Part shown: positions 8,945 through 18,352 of the stretch, in pieces
How positions within the stretch are numbered: the first letter of the stretch is position 1
Layout of the letters: every line of letters starts with the position of its first letter
Assembly: GCA_019636795.1 (NCBI GenBank)
Contig: JAHBWW010000001.1
Span: 310,001-374,000, forward strand
Direction of reading: 5' to 3'
DNA from: Phycisphaeraceae bacterium
GTDB lineage: Bacteria > Planctomycetota > Phycisphaerae > Phycisphaerales > UBA1924
DNA: 64,000 nucleotides
Program-made: the position numbers and the translations under genes
The notes under the pieces: generated by a model
What the model saw: only the letters and a program-made list of their open reading frames with translations
Databases searched by the model: none
What the model was told of the DNA's origin: nothing

Positions 8945-10447
8945 TTATGGCGTGAGCGTCAGAGCTCCGAGCAGTATTGGGCCCAGAAAGATGACGAACA
9001 GGGTGATGACGACAGCCCCGATGATATTCAGCCAGAAGCCAGCCTTGACCATCTGACGAATGGTAACGTGCCCGGAACTGAAGACGATGGCATTGGGCGG
9101 GGTCGCGACCGGAAGCATGAAGGCCATCGAGGCGCAGACCGCAGCAGGAATGCACAACGCCACGGCGGAAATGCCCATGTCGGTCGAAGCGGCGGCCAGT
9201 ACGGGAAGGAACGCGCTGGTGACAGCGGTGTTGCTGGTCAACTCGGTCATGAAGATGGTCAGGATTGCGACGGTCAGAATGAGAACGAGTATGGGAGGCT
9301 GGCCGAGACTTGCCATTGTCGAGCCGATCGCGGCGTCCAGACCCGTTTCGCGTACCGCACCAGCGAGGCTCAGCCCGCCTCCGAACAGGAGAAGAACTCC
9401 CCACGGCAGGCGTACTGCGCTCTCCCAATCCATGGCGAACGAGCGTTGGCGCAGATTGATCGGTATGACGAACAGTGCCAAAGCGCCGACGAGCGCGATG
9501 CCGGCGTCGGTGATTTCGCGCCCGGAGCCAGGGCCGAATCCGATGCGGGGGGCGAGCCAGCCGCGCGTGATCCATGCGGCTGCGGTGAGGGAGAAGACGA
9601 CGAGCACTGTGATCTCGCCACGCGACATTGGTCCCAAGGCTTTGAGTTCGTTTCGGATCTGTTGTCCCGCATGCGCGATGGATTCGCGCCCGACGGGGAA
9701 GATCAGTCTCGTGAGCACGAGCCACGTCAGCGGGAGCATGATGCAGACCAGAGGCAGTCCGAAGCGAAGCCATTGGAAGTAAGAGATCTCGACTCCCGTC
9801 GCGTCCTTGAGAAAGGCGATCAGGATGCCGTTGGGTGGTGTGCCGTTGATCGTGGCCACGCCTCCGATGCTGGCTGCGTAGGCAATGCCGAGCATCATGG
9901 CGATTGCGAAGTTGCGCGAGTGGCGATCGTCCGTTGAAGCCTTGGCGCGATTGACCAGCGCGATGACACTGACCCCGATTGGGAGGAGCATGATGACAGT
10001 CGCGGTGTTGGAAACTGCCATACTCAGGATTGCGGTGGCGAGCATGAAGCCACCGATGATCGCGCGTGGGCTTGTGCCGACCAGAAGGATGATGGAGAGC
10101 GCGATGCGTTTGTGAGCGTTCCATTTCTCCAGTGCGATGCCCAGCACAAACCCGCCGAGGAACAGGAAAATGAGTTCGTTTGCGTATGGGGCGGCAGCCT
10201 TGCTCGTTGACATGATGCCCGCTGCGGGCAGGACGACGATCGGAATGAGCGAAGTTGCCGGGAGCGGAATCGCCTCGGTGATCCACCAGACTGCCATCCA
10301 TACAACCATCGCGGCGGTGGCTCGTGCGCCGTATGTGAGCGTCTCGCTCTCGGGCAATACGATGAATACAAGCAGCGCGAGCAGCGGCCCGAGCGCGAGG
10401 GTGCCGATCTTGGCGGCACTCTGGACACTCATGCGATGCGTCGACAT
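8945..10447 (-). CDS. SLC13/DASS-family sodium-coupled carboxylate transporter
   Basis: 500 residues with 11 or more predicted membrane segments. Family signatures are WWITEAIPLPATSLIP, AVSNTATVIMLLPIG (first Ser-Asn-Thr sodium site), LLFGGGLSLAGAVRETGL and ELTSNTAVTSAFLPV (second Ser-Asn-Thr site). Such proteins import di- or tricarboxylates (succinate, malate, citrate) or sulfate with sodium across the inner membrane. The substrate cannot be read from sequence. The MarR gene follows immediately, suggesting co-transcription. Confidence 0.92.
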   Translation of the reverse strand: MSTHRMSVQSAAKIGTLALGPLLALLVFIVLPESETLTYGARATAAMVVWMAVWWITEAIPLPATSLIPIVVLPAAGIMSTSKAAAPYANELIFLFLGGFVLGIALEKWNAHKRIALSIILLVGTSPRAIIGGFMLATAILSMAVSNTATVIMLLPIGVSVIALVNRAKASTDDRHSRNFAIAMMLGIAYAASIGGVATINGTPPNGILIAFLKDATGVEISYFQWLRFGLPLVCIMLPLTWLVLTRLIFPVGRESIAHAGQQIRNELKALGPMSRGEITVLVVFSLTAAAWITRGWLAPRIGFGPGSGREITDAGIALVGALALFVIPINLRQRSFAMDWESAVRLPWGVLLLFGGGLSLAGAVRETGLDAAIGSTMASLGQPPILVLILTVAILTIFMTELTSNTAVTSAFLPVLAAASTDMGISAVALCIPAAVCASMAFMLPVATPPNAIVFSSGHVTIRQMVKAGFWLNIIGAVVITLFVIFLGPILLGALTLTP

Positions 10448-10526
10448 GGGGCGCTCTTGCCTATCCGCTCGCAGCGGTGCGGAGTGTGCGGCATGTGCTC
10501 ATTCATAAAGGCACGAAGCGAAACTC

Positions 10527-11513
10527 TCAGTCCTCGGGCACGTGATCGGAGGTCACGATCTGGCGGAAGCGTGATCGCAGTTTGGCGGTGATCGGTCCCT
10601 CGCCGCGGGAGATGGTGTGGGCGGCGGTGACCTTGCCATCGGTGTGTTCGAGGACTTCGCGGACTGCGATGATCTCGGCTGCGGACCCGGTCAGGAAGAC
10701 TTCGTCAGCGTCGAGGAGTTCCTTGAGGGTGAAGTTCTGCTCGCGCACAGGAATCTTGCAGTCCGGGCACAACTGAGTCATGACGAATCGGCGTGTAATG
10801 CCTTCGAGGATCCCCGCCGTGGTCGGAGGCGTGATGACGGTGCCGCCCTTGACAATGAAGATATTGTCGCCGCTACCTTCGGTGACCTGCCCGTCGATGT
10901 TGAGCATGATGACTTCGAGGAGCATGTCCTCGGGGTTGGTGATGCCAAGATCACGCCCGATATGGATGGCTTCGCACTTGGCGAGGATGTTGTTGAGGTA
11001 GTTGAGGCTCTTGATACGCGGGTCGAGGCACTCGATCGGAATGCGTGGTCGGTTGGCAACGACGACGCGCATGCCCTTCTCGTACATCTCGGGCTTGAAC
11101 AGCGCGATCTGATCGGCGATGCAGATGATGCCTGGAGTGGGGCAGAGGTATGGGTTGAGGCCAAGCGTGCCCTCGCCGCGCGTGACGAGAAGGCGAATGT
11201 ACCCATCCACGAGGTTGTTGGCCTCGATGCACTGCCGTTGGATCTCGATCATTTCCTTCTTGGAAATGGGGATTTCCAGGAAGATCTGACGCGCGCATTC
11301 ATAAAGGCGGTCGACGTGTTGCTGAGCCTTGAAGATCTTGCCCCGGTAGACGCGGATGCCCTCAAAGACGCCGTCGCCATAGAGCAGGCCGTGATCAAAC
11401 ACATTCACATTTGCCTGGCTGCGCGGCACGATACGCCCGTTCACCCAGATGAGGGGGCGATCGGTCGCGGTATGGACGGCTTTTGCGGCGGTCGAGGCAC
11501 TGGTCTGGGTCAT
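10527..11513 (-). CDS. ilvE: branched-chain amino acid aminotransferase
   Basis: 328 residues, class IV PLP aminotransferase. It carries out the last step of valine, leucine and isoleucine synthesis. VFDHGLLYGDGVFEGIRVY near residues 38-56, the PLP Lys168 in RIKSLNYLNN, and GSGDNIFIV and TGSAAEI match IlvE rather than D-amino acid transaminase or aminodeoxychorismate lyase, although class IV members are close. GGGAGG sits upstream of the ATG. It lies 59 bases downstream of pheT. Confidence 0.9.
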   Translation of the reverse strand: MTQTSASTAAKAVHTATDRPLIWVNGRIVPRSQANVNVFDHGLLYGDGVFEGIRVYRGKIFKAQQHVDRLYECARQIFLEIPISKKEMIEIQRQCIEANNLVDGYIRLLVTRGEGTLGLNPYLCPTPGIICIADQIALFKPEMYEKGMRVVVANRPRIPIECLDPRIKSLNYLNNILAKCEAIHIGRDLGITNPEDMLLEVIMLNIDGQVTEGSGDNIFIVKGGTVITPPTTAGILEGITRRFVMTQLCPDCKIPVREQNFTLKELLDADEVFLTGSAAEIIAVREVLEHTDGKVTAAHTISRGEGPITAKLRSRFRQIVTSDHVPED

Positions 11514-11572
11514 ACTTGCAGCCTCCCTTTTGACTGCCCGATCCTAGGGTCGCTCGGGGCTGTCGGGCGCGT

Positions 11573-13675
11573 TCATGCCCGAATCTCGGCACCCAGTGAT
11601 ATACGAGCCTGCTCTACAAGACGTTCGATTTCGGTGTCAACTTCTTCGTGCCGCATGGTGCGGTTCGGGTCGCGGAAGGCCAGTCGTAACGTGAGCGACT
11701 TGCGTCCTTTGCCGATCTGATCGCCTCGAAAGGTGCCGACAAACTCCGTACCAATCAGGCGATCAAGTTTCGCCTCGCCCACAAGCTGTTCGACCTGCGA
11801 CCACCGGACGCCCTCATCGAGCACCAGCGACAGGTCGCGTGCGATGCTGGGGAACTGGGGCAACCGCTCAGCGAGTCTTGTAGGCGGGAATCGTGCGATC
11901 AGAGGCTCTATGAACAGTTCGGCACCGACCTGGGAAACCTCAAGGTCGTAGAGCGACTGCGCCTGGTCGCTGAGCAACCCGAAGTGTCCGAGCTGGATCG
12001 ACTCGCCGGTTGTTGTGCGGGTGCTGATGCGTGCGAACGCGCCGCTGCGCCAACCGGGGCAATGCGGATCCACCGGCTCAACGACGATGTCGTACGAGGT
12101 GCCGAGCATGGCCGCGATCACGCTGTCGATCGTGCCACGCATCAGGCGCACGCCCTGGCGCAGCTCATCATCCGAGTGCTTGCGTTTGGCTTTGGGACAA
12201 TCCAGCAGCAGCGTGAGTGTGCGTTTCTCGATGGACTCGAGTGCGGGTGTCTGTGCGAAGGTTGAGGCAATTTCGAAGAGCCTGACGCCGCCGGGTTGCT
12301 CGACTCCTCCATCACGATTGGCGCGCCGGGATGTGAGCAGGCCCGAGAGCACGCTGGGCCGAAGCGCCGGTTCGGCCTTGCGTCGCTCGTCATCAACCTC
12401 GACCCGCTTGAGTCCACCCGGGAGGAACAGTTCGGCCTCGTCGGGTCGAACGAACGAGAATGTGATGGTCTCATAGAACCCAAACCCACAGAGAATCGAC
12501 CCGATTTCGCGCATCGCGCGTTCGGAGTTCTGAAGTGATCGAGGCCTGATCTTCAGTCGTTCAAGGGTGTCCACCGCTTCGAGACCGCGAGCTCGCGCGA
12601 TTTCCTCCACGAGATCGATCTCTCGCGTCAGATCCAGACGATGCGGAGGAATCTCGCATGCAAGTTCGTCATTGCTCTCCTGCGTGACGACAACATCCAG
12701 ATCGCGCAGAATGGAGATCATGTCGCCGACGGGAATCGTCGAGCCCAGGATCAGATCGACACGCGAGGGGCGCATTGCCACTATGGTCGGTTCTGGCAGC
12801 GGCGTGCCCGCACTGAGCACGCCCTGACACGCAATACCCCCTGTGAGTTCGCAAATGAGCGCGAGCGCGCGCTGGGCTGCCGATTCGATTGTTGCAGGGT
12901 GCACGCCGCGCTCGAATCGATATCCCGCGTCCGTGCGGATGCCGAGCCTGCGCGCAGTGGTGCGTATGGTGACCGGATTCCATGTGGCCATCTCAAACAC
13001 GACATCGGTCGTGGCGGCGTCAACTTCCGAGGCTTTTCCGCCCATGACGCCGGCCAGTGATGTTGCGCCCTGGGCATCCGCGACGACAAGATCCGAAGCC
13101 AGCAACGTGCGATCCTTGCCATCGAGCGTCACGAGTTTTTCACCAGCCTTGGCAAAGCGGATCGAGAGTGTGCTTCCTTTGAGTTTGGCCAGATCAAACA
13201 CATGACATGGGTTGCCGAACTCGAACGTGATGAAGTTCGTGATGTCCACGAGGTTGTTGATCGCGCGCTGCCCGATGGCTTCGAGTGCTTCGACAAGCCA
13301 GTCCGGGCTTGGTCCCACACGGCACCCGCGAATCACCCGAGCGGTGAACAGCGGGCAATGCTCGTGCTCTCGGTTGTCGAGAGTCAGGACGTCGCGGATG
13401 CTCCCTCGGTGTTCGATGTGGTGAACCTGCGGCAAGGCGAGAGTGTGCTTCTTCTGCGAGCCGCGCATCGCGGCGATCTCTCGCGCGCAGCCGATATGAC
13501 TCAGGCAGTCGCCACGGTTGCTGGTGACCTCGACATCGAGCACAGTGTCGCCCGACTGAAGCTCGGTTCGGCTCTCGATTGGAAAGCCCGCCTGCGTCAG
13601 CAATCGATCGGCTTCGCCTGGCGAAACATCGCTCGGGGAGAGATATCGGTTGAGCCATTTGAGACTGATGTTCAT
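11573..13675 (-). CDS. pheT: phenylalanine-tRNA ligase beta subunit, short form
   Basis: 700 residues from MNISLKWLNRYL; an upstream extension to 13879 is rejected because it is unlike any PheT and overlaps the divergent lipoprotein gene. Present: the B3/B4 editing region (LVDITNFITFEFGNPCHVFDL, then GVMGG), the B5 domain, the catalytic-like core (FYETITFSFV), and the C-terminal anticodon-binding domain (FPSIARDLSLVLDEG). The EMAP-II-like tRNA-binding OB domain expected after about residue 40 is missing: the first 35 residues run straight into TVLDVEVTSNRGDCLSH. The partner pheS is not in the window. Confidence 0.95.
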   Translation of the reverse strand: MNISLKWLNRYLSPSDVSPGEADRLLTQAGFPIESRTELQSGDTVLDVEVTSNRGDCLSHIGCAREIAAMRGSQKKHTLALPQVHHIEHRGSIRDVLTLDNREHEHCPLFTARVIRGCRVGPSPDWLVEALEAIGQRAINNLVDITNFITFEFGNPCHVFDLAKLKGSTLSIRFAKAGEKLVTLDGKDRTLLASDLVVADAQGATSLAGVMGGKASEVDAATTDVVFEMATWNPVTIRTTARRLGIRTDAGYRFERGVHPATIESAAQRALALICELTGGIACQGVLSAGTPLPEPTIVAMRPSRVDLILGSTIPVGDMISILRDLDVVVTQESNDELACEIPPHRLDLTREIDLVEEIARARGLEAVDTLERLKIRPRSLQNSERAMREIGSILCGFGFYETITFSFVRPDEAELFLPGGLKRVEVDDERRKAEPALRPSVLSGLLTSRRANRDGGVEQPGGVRLFEIASTFAQTPALESIEKRTLTLLLDCPKAKRKHSDDELRQGVRLMRGTIDSVIAAMLGTSYDIVVEPVDPHCPGWRSGAFARISTRTTTGESIQLGHFGLLSDQAQSLYDLEVSQVGAELFIEPLIARFPPTRLAERLPQFPSIARDLSLVLDEGVRWSQVEQLVGEAKLDRLIGTEFVGTFRGDQIGKGRKSLTLRLAFRDPNRTMRHEEVDTEIERLVEQARISLGAEIRA

Positions 13676-13718
13676 AGGCCCAAAGGATAGGTCGGGCGCG
13701 CGACGATACACTGCACCC

Positions 13719-14174
13719 ATGCGATGGTTCGCGCTGATGCTGGGGGTTGTGCTGCTGGGCGGGTGTGCTGCTCGCCCTGTTGTGCTGGAGATGGGTAAAC
13801 CGGCAGAGGACTTTGCGTTCTCCTTGATCGTCTTGCAGATCGCAATCGAACCGAACCAGTTCAAACCGGCGGTGTACATCGTCGAGCCGGATCGGACATT
13901 GCGCGTCGCGGTTGGTGAGGGGGTGGCTGAGCCGATCTACCCAGCCCCTGCGCGCGTGCTTACGCACAGCGAGTTCGCACGTATCTGGAATCTTGCGCTC
14001 GAAAGCGGACTTCTGGATCTCGAGCGCGGCCGTGAGGATGTCGAGTCAGAGGCGTTTCGGGCGTGGTACGCTCGCCACGGCGTGCGTCGGCAGGCGAGTT
14101 TCGGGCCTAATGATGCGGCAGACCTTCAGCCACTGGTCGAAGAGCTCGAACGTCTCGCGTGGCTGCGAAAATAG
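13719..14174 (+). CDS. putative lipoprotein, unknown function
   Basis: 151 residues. MRWFALMLGVVLLGGC is a lipoprotein signal peptide with lipobox LGGC (Cys at residue 16). The rest is soluble, with no motif I recognise. The ATG at 13719 is preferred over an upstream frame that overlaps pheT. It is divergent from pheT with only 43 bases between starts, so the two share a compact promoter region. Function unknown. Confidence 0.7.
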   Translation: MRWFALMLGVVLLGGCAARPVVLEMGKPAEDFAFSLIVLQIAIEPNQFKPAVYIVEPDRTLRVAVGEGVAEPIYPAPARVLTHSEFARIWNLALESGLLDLERGREDVESEAFRAWYARHGVRRQASFGPNDAADLQPLVEELERLAWLRK

Positions 14175-14325
14175 CACCGCCCGCCAGTTCGTCCGAAAAC
14201 TCATCCACATTCTGCCCGATTCGCATATTCGGCACCCCCTAACCGCAGAAGGTCGAGTGTGGCTGCGGGGGTTCGCCCGAGAATCCGATGCTTGCGCCAG
14301 CAGCATTCTGCTTGGAGGTTCGGGC

Positions 14326-17088
14326 ATGAAGAACGTGAAATCCGGCTTGCTTGCGATTGGCATAACGGCATTGATGGCGTCGTGCGCGATTGCGCAACCA
14401 GCTGGCGGGTTGCCGCCGCAGGCCAATCAGAGGGCCCATGACAACATGGCTAAGAAGAACAACAACAACCCCGGCGCCGGCCAGGCCCCCGACCCGACCG
14501 CAACTGTGCCCTACAGCATCGATTTCGAAGGCGAAGTCGAAGAGTTCTGGAGTGAAAACTCAGTCTCCTCGCTCGCGCGGACCGGCAAGTTTCTTGGCCC
14601 ATTCATCAACGATCAGTCGGCATCGCTGCGCGTCGCGACACAAACGGGTCGAGACTACATCCTTCTCTTTGACCTGTTGATCTTCGATCACTGGGAAGGC
14701 ACCGCTCGTGGTGCAGATGTCGATCAGATGCGTGTCGAGGTCAACGATGCACGCGTGTTTAGCCACCAGTTCTCGACCGGCACCAACGCGCAGACCTTTG
14801 ATCAGCAGAGCATGTGGCTCGCGACGTACGAAAACCTCGGCTACTCGGGCACGCGCGACCTTTGGATGCGCGATGTCCGCGTGCCATTCCGCGCGACTGA
14901 CACAATCTCGGTCCTCAAGTTCTACGCCAACCTGTTCGCGGATAACGCAGCCGAATCGTGGGGCATCGACAACGTGCGCGTCGTTTCTGCCGACGCGTAT
15001 GCCGAGCCTCAGGGCGGCTTGCATGTCGAGTGGTTCGGGAAATTTCCACGAACACAAAAAGCGGATTTTGCAACAGAGTCTTCTGCTGACTTCGTCACCC
15101 GCGAGCGGCAAATCGCGTGGCTGCCAACTTCGGGAATCGTGCATCCGTCGCTTGGAGCCGACGACATCGCCTGGCGGACCTATGGCGGATTGGTCGTGCC
15201 GCGAACGGGCAACTGGCAGTTCCGACTGAGCAGTGATGATGGGTCCGTGCTTCGCATCAACGACAAGGTCATCATCGATAACGATGGCGACCACGGCTGG
15301 CGCGCTGTTGCAGCGACTATTGAACTGAAGCAAGGGACACATGCTCTCGACGTGCGCATCTATGAACGTGGCGGCACCGTCGGGCTGCTGCTCGAATGGC
15401 GCGGGCCGGGCGACTCCAACTGGACCGTTGTCCCGCCCGATTCATTCGCGTATCTCGGTTCGCCTGCACCCGTCACTTTCACCGATATTTCCGATTCGGC
15501 CGGTCTCGGGTCGATCAGTGGCCTCGGGCAGATCGGTCTGATCGTCGCCGACCTCGATGGCGATGGGCATCAGGACCTTGTCTTTGGCGGCATTGAGCCA
15601 CACATCTTCTTCAACAACAGCAACAACACGTTCGAGATGGTGCAACTTGATACGTTCATGTTCAACCAGCACGCGCTCGTCGATATGGACAACGACGGGG
15701 ATCTTGATCTCTGGTCGGGCCAGTCGGGTCTGATCGAGAACCTCGGCGGGCGCAAGTTTCGCGCACGAGGCTACCCAAGCGCTCCGACGGTGAGTGCCTT
15801 CAGCCTCGCACCCGCCGACTTCGATGGCGACGGCTGGCCAGACCTGGCCATGACCTGGGGCTCGAAACTCATCACCGCCCGGAGTCTCGGTCGAGCCTCA
15901 ACCGTCGAACCGGTGGAGTTTGACGCTTCAGGCCTCGATAAACTCTTTGTGCGCGTGCCACGTCCCGCATACGCCGGCAACTTCGCGGACATCGACATGA
16001 ATGGTGACGGAACTCCCGATCTGCTCCACGCCTCCAATCAGCGCGGGCTTTGGTATTACGAATCCAGTGATTCCGGCTATTCCGCCACCAAACTTGTCAA
16101 TGGTGTCACGAAAGAGGATTGGATTCTCGCCAATGCGTCTGTCGGCGATTACACCAACAACGGCGAACTAGACATCTTCTACTCCCTTGATCCAAACGCC
16201 AAATCGGTCGGCCTGCTTCGCCAATCCGAGGGGCGGTTTACCAACGCCATTGCATCTCTGCCGCGTATCACAGAGTACCAATGGGTCGGCGCAGACTGGG
16301 GCGACGTGACCAACAACGGGCACCTCGATCTGCTCGTCTGGTCGTTCTATGACCACAAGGTCCGGCTGTATCTCAACAATGGCGATGGCACTTTCACGCC
16401 TCGCGTGACGATCCCCGAGACAGTCCAATATCCAGTCGATGCTCGTTTCGTTGATATCGATAACGACGGCGATCTCGATATCGTCATCTCAGGATTCTTT
16501 GAGTGTGCGCTGTGGCGCAACGATCTTGATGATGGACGCGGACTTTCCGTTCGGCTCGTCGGAGCGGGTGATCGCGCAACCAACGTTGCAGCCATCGGCA
16601 GTCAGGTCCTGCTCATCGACCCAAAAACGGAGAGTGTCATCGCCCGGCGGGATGTGACTTCGTCCCGAGGTGTCAGCGGCGCTGGCCCCTTGCAACTTCA
16701 CTTCGGAGGCGTCGATCCGGAACGCGAATACATCGTCCGCGCGCGATTCACCACTGGCGTCGTCGAGCAACGTGTAGTCCCTGCCGCAGCTGTGACCGTC
16801 ATCGGAGGCTCAAAGTTTGCGAGCATGCTCACGATCGAGGAACCAGTTCAAGCCCCTGGCCGACGCATCGCGCGATGGCGAGAGGCAAATCAGGAACAGG
16901 CAATTCTGGCAGCTCTGCGTTCTGAAGCCCGCCGCCGGGGATTGGGTGAAAGACTTAATCAACTCATCGCAGCCGGAGCGGACAATCAGGATTCCCTCTT
17001 GCGTCTGCTGGGCGCGAAAACGGTGCGTGACGCGCTGGGTAAAGATGCACCAGTGCTTCGTGATCTCACGCAAGGCCCTGCCGAATAA
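14326..17088 (+). CDS. secreted PA14 / FG-GAP (VCBS) repeat protein
   Basis: 920 residues with a signal peptide (ends near SCAIAQP). After an Asn-rich linker and a beta-rich region there is a PA14-type carbohydrate-binding domain (about residues 235-380: GLHVEWFG, FRLSSDDGSVLRIND, GWRAVAATIELKQGTHALDVRIYE). It is followed by FG-GAP/VCBS beta-propeller repeats with calcium-loop motifs such as DLDGDGHQDLVF, DMDNDGDLDLWS, DFDGDGWPDLAM, DMNGDGTPDLLH and DIDNDGDLDIVI. The C-terminus is helical and has no anchor. GGAGG precedes the ATG at 14326; the longer upstream frame is not coding. Likely an extracellular binding protein. Confidence 0.88.
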   Translation: MKNVKSGLLAIGITALMASCAIAQPAGGLPPQANQRAHDNMAKKNNNNPGAGQAPDPTATVPYSIDFEGEVEEFWSENSVSSLARTGKFLGPFINDQSASLRVATQTGRDYILLFDLLIFDHWEGTARGADVDQMRVEVNDARVFSHQFSTGTNAQTFDQQSMWLATYENLGYSGTRDLWMRDVRVPFRATDTISVLKFYANLFADNAAESWGIDNVRVVSADAYAEPQGGLHVEWFGKFPRTQKADFATESSADFVTRERQIAWLPTSGIVHPSLGADDIAWRTYGGLVVPRTGNWQFRLSSDDGSVLRINDKVIIDNDGDHGWRAVAATIELKQGTHALDVRIYERGGTVGLLLEWRGPGDSNWTVVPPDSFAYLGSPAPVTFTDISDSAGLGSISGLGQIGLIVADLDGDGHQDLVFGGIEPHIFFNNSNNTFEMVQLDTFMFNQHALVDMDNDGDLDLWSGQSGLIENLGGRKFRARGYPSAPTVSAFSLAPADFDGDGWPDLAMTWGSKLITARSLGRASTVEPVEFDASGLDKLFVRVPRPAYAGNFADIDMNGDGTPDLLHASNQRGLWYYESSDSGYSATKLVNGVTKEDWILANASVGDYTNNGELDIFYSLDPNAKSVGLLRQSEGRFTNAIASLPRITEYQWVGADWGDVTNNGHLDLLVWSFYDHKVRLYLNNGDGTFTPRVTIPETVQYPVDARFVDIDNDGDLDIVISGFFECALWRNDLDDGRGLSVRLVGAGDRATNVAAIGSQVLLIDPKTESVIARRDVTSSRGVSGAGPLQLHFGGVDPEREYIVRARFTTGVVEQRVVPAAAVTVIGGSKFASMLTIEEPVQAPGRRIARWREANQEQAILAALRSEARRRGLGERLNQLIAAGADNQDSLLRLLGAKTVRDALGKDAPVLRDLTQGPAE

Positions 17089-17100
17089 CCGCCGGGCGGC

Positions 17101-18162
17101 TCAAGTGCCGATGTTCATCAGCACCTTGATGCCTTCACCCGAGATCATTGTCGCGAAAGCCTTCTTGTAGTCTTCGAGCGCGAACTCGTGCGTGATGATT
17201 TCGTCGAGTTCGAGTCGCCCCGACAGGAGCAGTTTTTCCATCTGGTACCACGTCTCCCAGACGCGACGGCCGTTGATCCCCAGCACCGTGCACCCCTTGA
17301 AGATGATGTTCTGATTGAAGTCAAAGTTGACGTGCTTGGCGGGCAAGCCCAGCAGCGCCGCCCGGCCGCCATTGCGCAACGCCCGGAAGCCCTGGTCAAA
17401 TGCCGCGTCCGCGCCCGACATTTCGAGAAGCACATCGGCCCCTTCGCCTCGGGTCTGGCTCTTGATATCGTCGATCCATCCCGCATCGCGCGCGTCGTAC
17501 GCCTCGGCCGCACCAAGTTTCTTGGCCAGCGCGAGCCTCGGCGGATTGACATCCGTGCAGAAAATCCTCGCTGCTCCGGCAGCTTTGGCAACGGTCACCG
17601 CCATCAGTCCGATAATGCCAACGCCCGAAATCAGCACCGACTTGGCACTCACCCCGGCCTCCATGACAGTGTGCACCGCGTTGCCCAGCGGGTCGAACGC
17701 AGCCGCAATCCGGTCCTCGATCTCAGGGTGCACCGGCCAGACGTTTTCCTCCGGCACGCAGACATACTCCGCAAAGCACCCGTCGCGGTCGATACCGATA
17801 ATCTGCGTGTCGCTGGCGATGTGGGCGTTTCCGGTTCGAGCGTTGTAGTCCGTTCCCGAATAGATGTGCCCCTCGGCCGAGACGCGAAGTCCGACCTTGA
17901 AGCGGGTCACGGATGATCCAACTTCCTCGATCACGCCGACAAACTCGTGCCCGGTCACGATACCGACGGGGATGCGGCTGGCGGCCCATTCGTCCCATTG
18001 CCAGATATGTCGATCCGTGCCACAGATTCCAGCTTTGCGCACCCGAATCAGGACGTCACGAGGTCCGACTTTGGGCTTCGGGCGATTCGGGTCAAACTCG
18101 AGCCCTTCCCCAGCGTGGTGCTTGAAAAGTGCCTTCATGGTGGCAGCGGACGACGTGGGCAT
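17101..18162 (-). CDS. tdh: L-threonine 3-dehydrogenase, atypical zinc lobe
   Basis: 353 residues, zinc-type medium-chain dehydrogenase. It would oxidise L-threonine to 2-amino-3-ketobutyrate with NAD. GICGTDRHIWQWDEWA, TGHEFVGVIEEVG and FDPLGNAVHT are typical of Tdh and keep the catalytic zinc ligands; GVGIIGLMAVTVAKAAGA is the Rossmann loop. In the structural-zinc lobe, the four cysteines expected after GEGHI are replaced (the segment reads GHIYSGTDYNARTGNAHIAS), so that zinc is lost. The usual partner kbl is not adjacent. Tdh is the best match; another threonine/sorbitol-type dehydrogenase is possible. Confidence 0.85.
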   Translation of the reverse strand: MPTSSAATMKALFKHHAGEGLEFDPNRPKPKVGPRDVLIRVRKAGICGTDRHIWQWDEWAASRIPVGIVTGHEFVGVIEEVGSSVTRFKVGLRVSAEGHIYSGTDYNARTGNAHIASDTQIIGIDRDGCFAEYVCVPEENVWPVHPEIEDRIAAAFDPLGNAVHTVMEAGVSAKSVLISGVGIIGLMAVTVAKAAGAARIFCTDVNPPRLALAKKLGAAEAYDARDAGWIDDIKSQTRGEGADVLLEMSGADAAFDQGFRALRNGGRAALLGLPAKHVNFDFNQNIIFKGCTVLGINGRRVWETWYQMEKLLLSGRLELDEIITHEFALEDYKKAFATMISGEGIKVLMNIGT

Positions 18163-18352
18163 TGGCGCGGTTCCTTGTGAATCCTTGTTCCAGGGAGGAG
18201 ATTGTGCCCGGCGCGGGGCTTGATTTCAATGCTTGGATATGAAGTGGTTGATGGTGGGCGGGGCGATTCCCGAACCGGGGGGTAACGGAATGGTCACGTA
18301 GAAGCAAGTCCATGCAATCTCGCGGGCGTGCCGATCGTACACTGTTGAGACG

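Noticed and set aside
8442-10301. 619-codon minus-strand frame
   Set aside because: Only the last 156 codons (MarR regulator) are real; the rest is an out-of-frame reading of the DASS transporter gene.
17088-17101. terminator between the PA14 protein and tdh
   Set aside because: The CCGCC/GGCGG hairpin is very short and is not followed by a T-run on either strand.
18230-18352. tRNA-like T-loop on the minus strand (GGTTCGGGAATC)
   Set aside because: The flanking bases do not form acceptor, D or anticodon arms.
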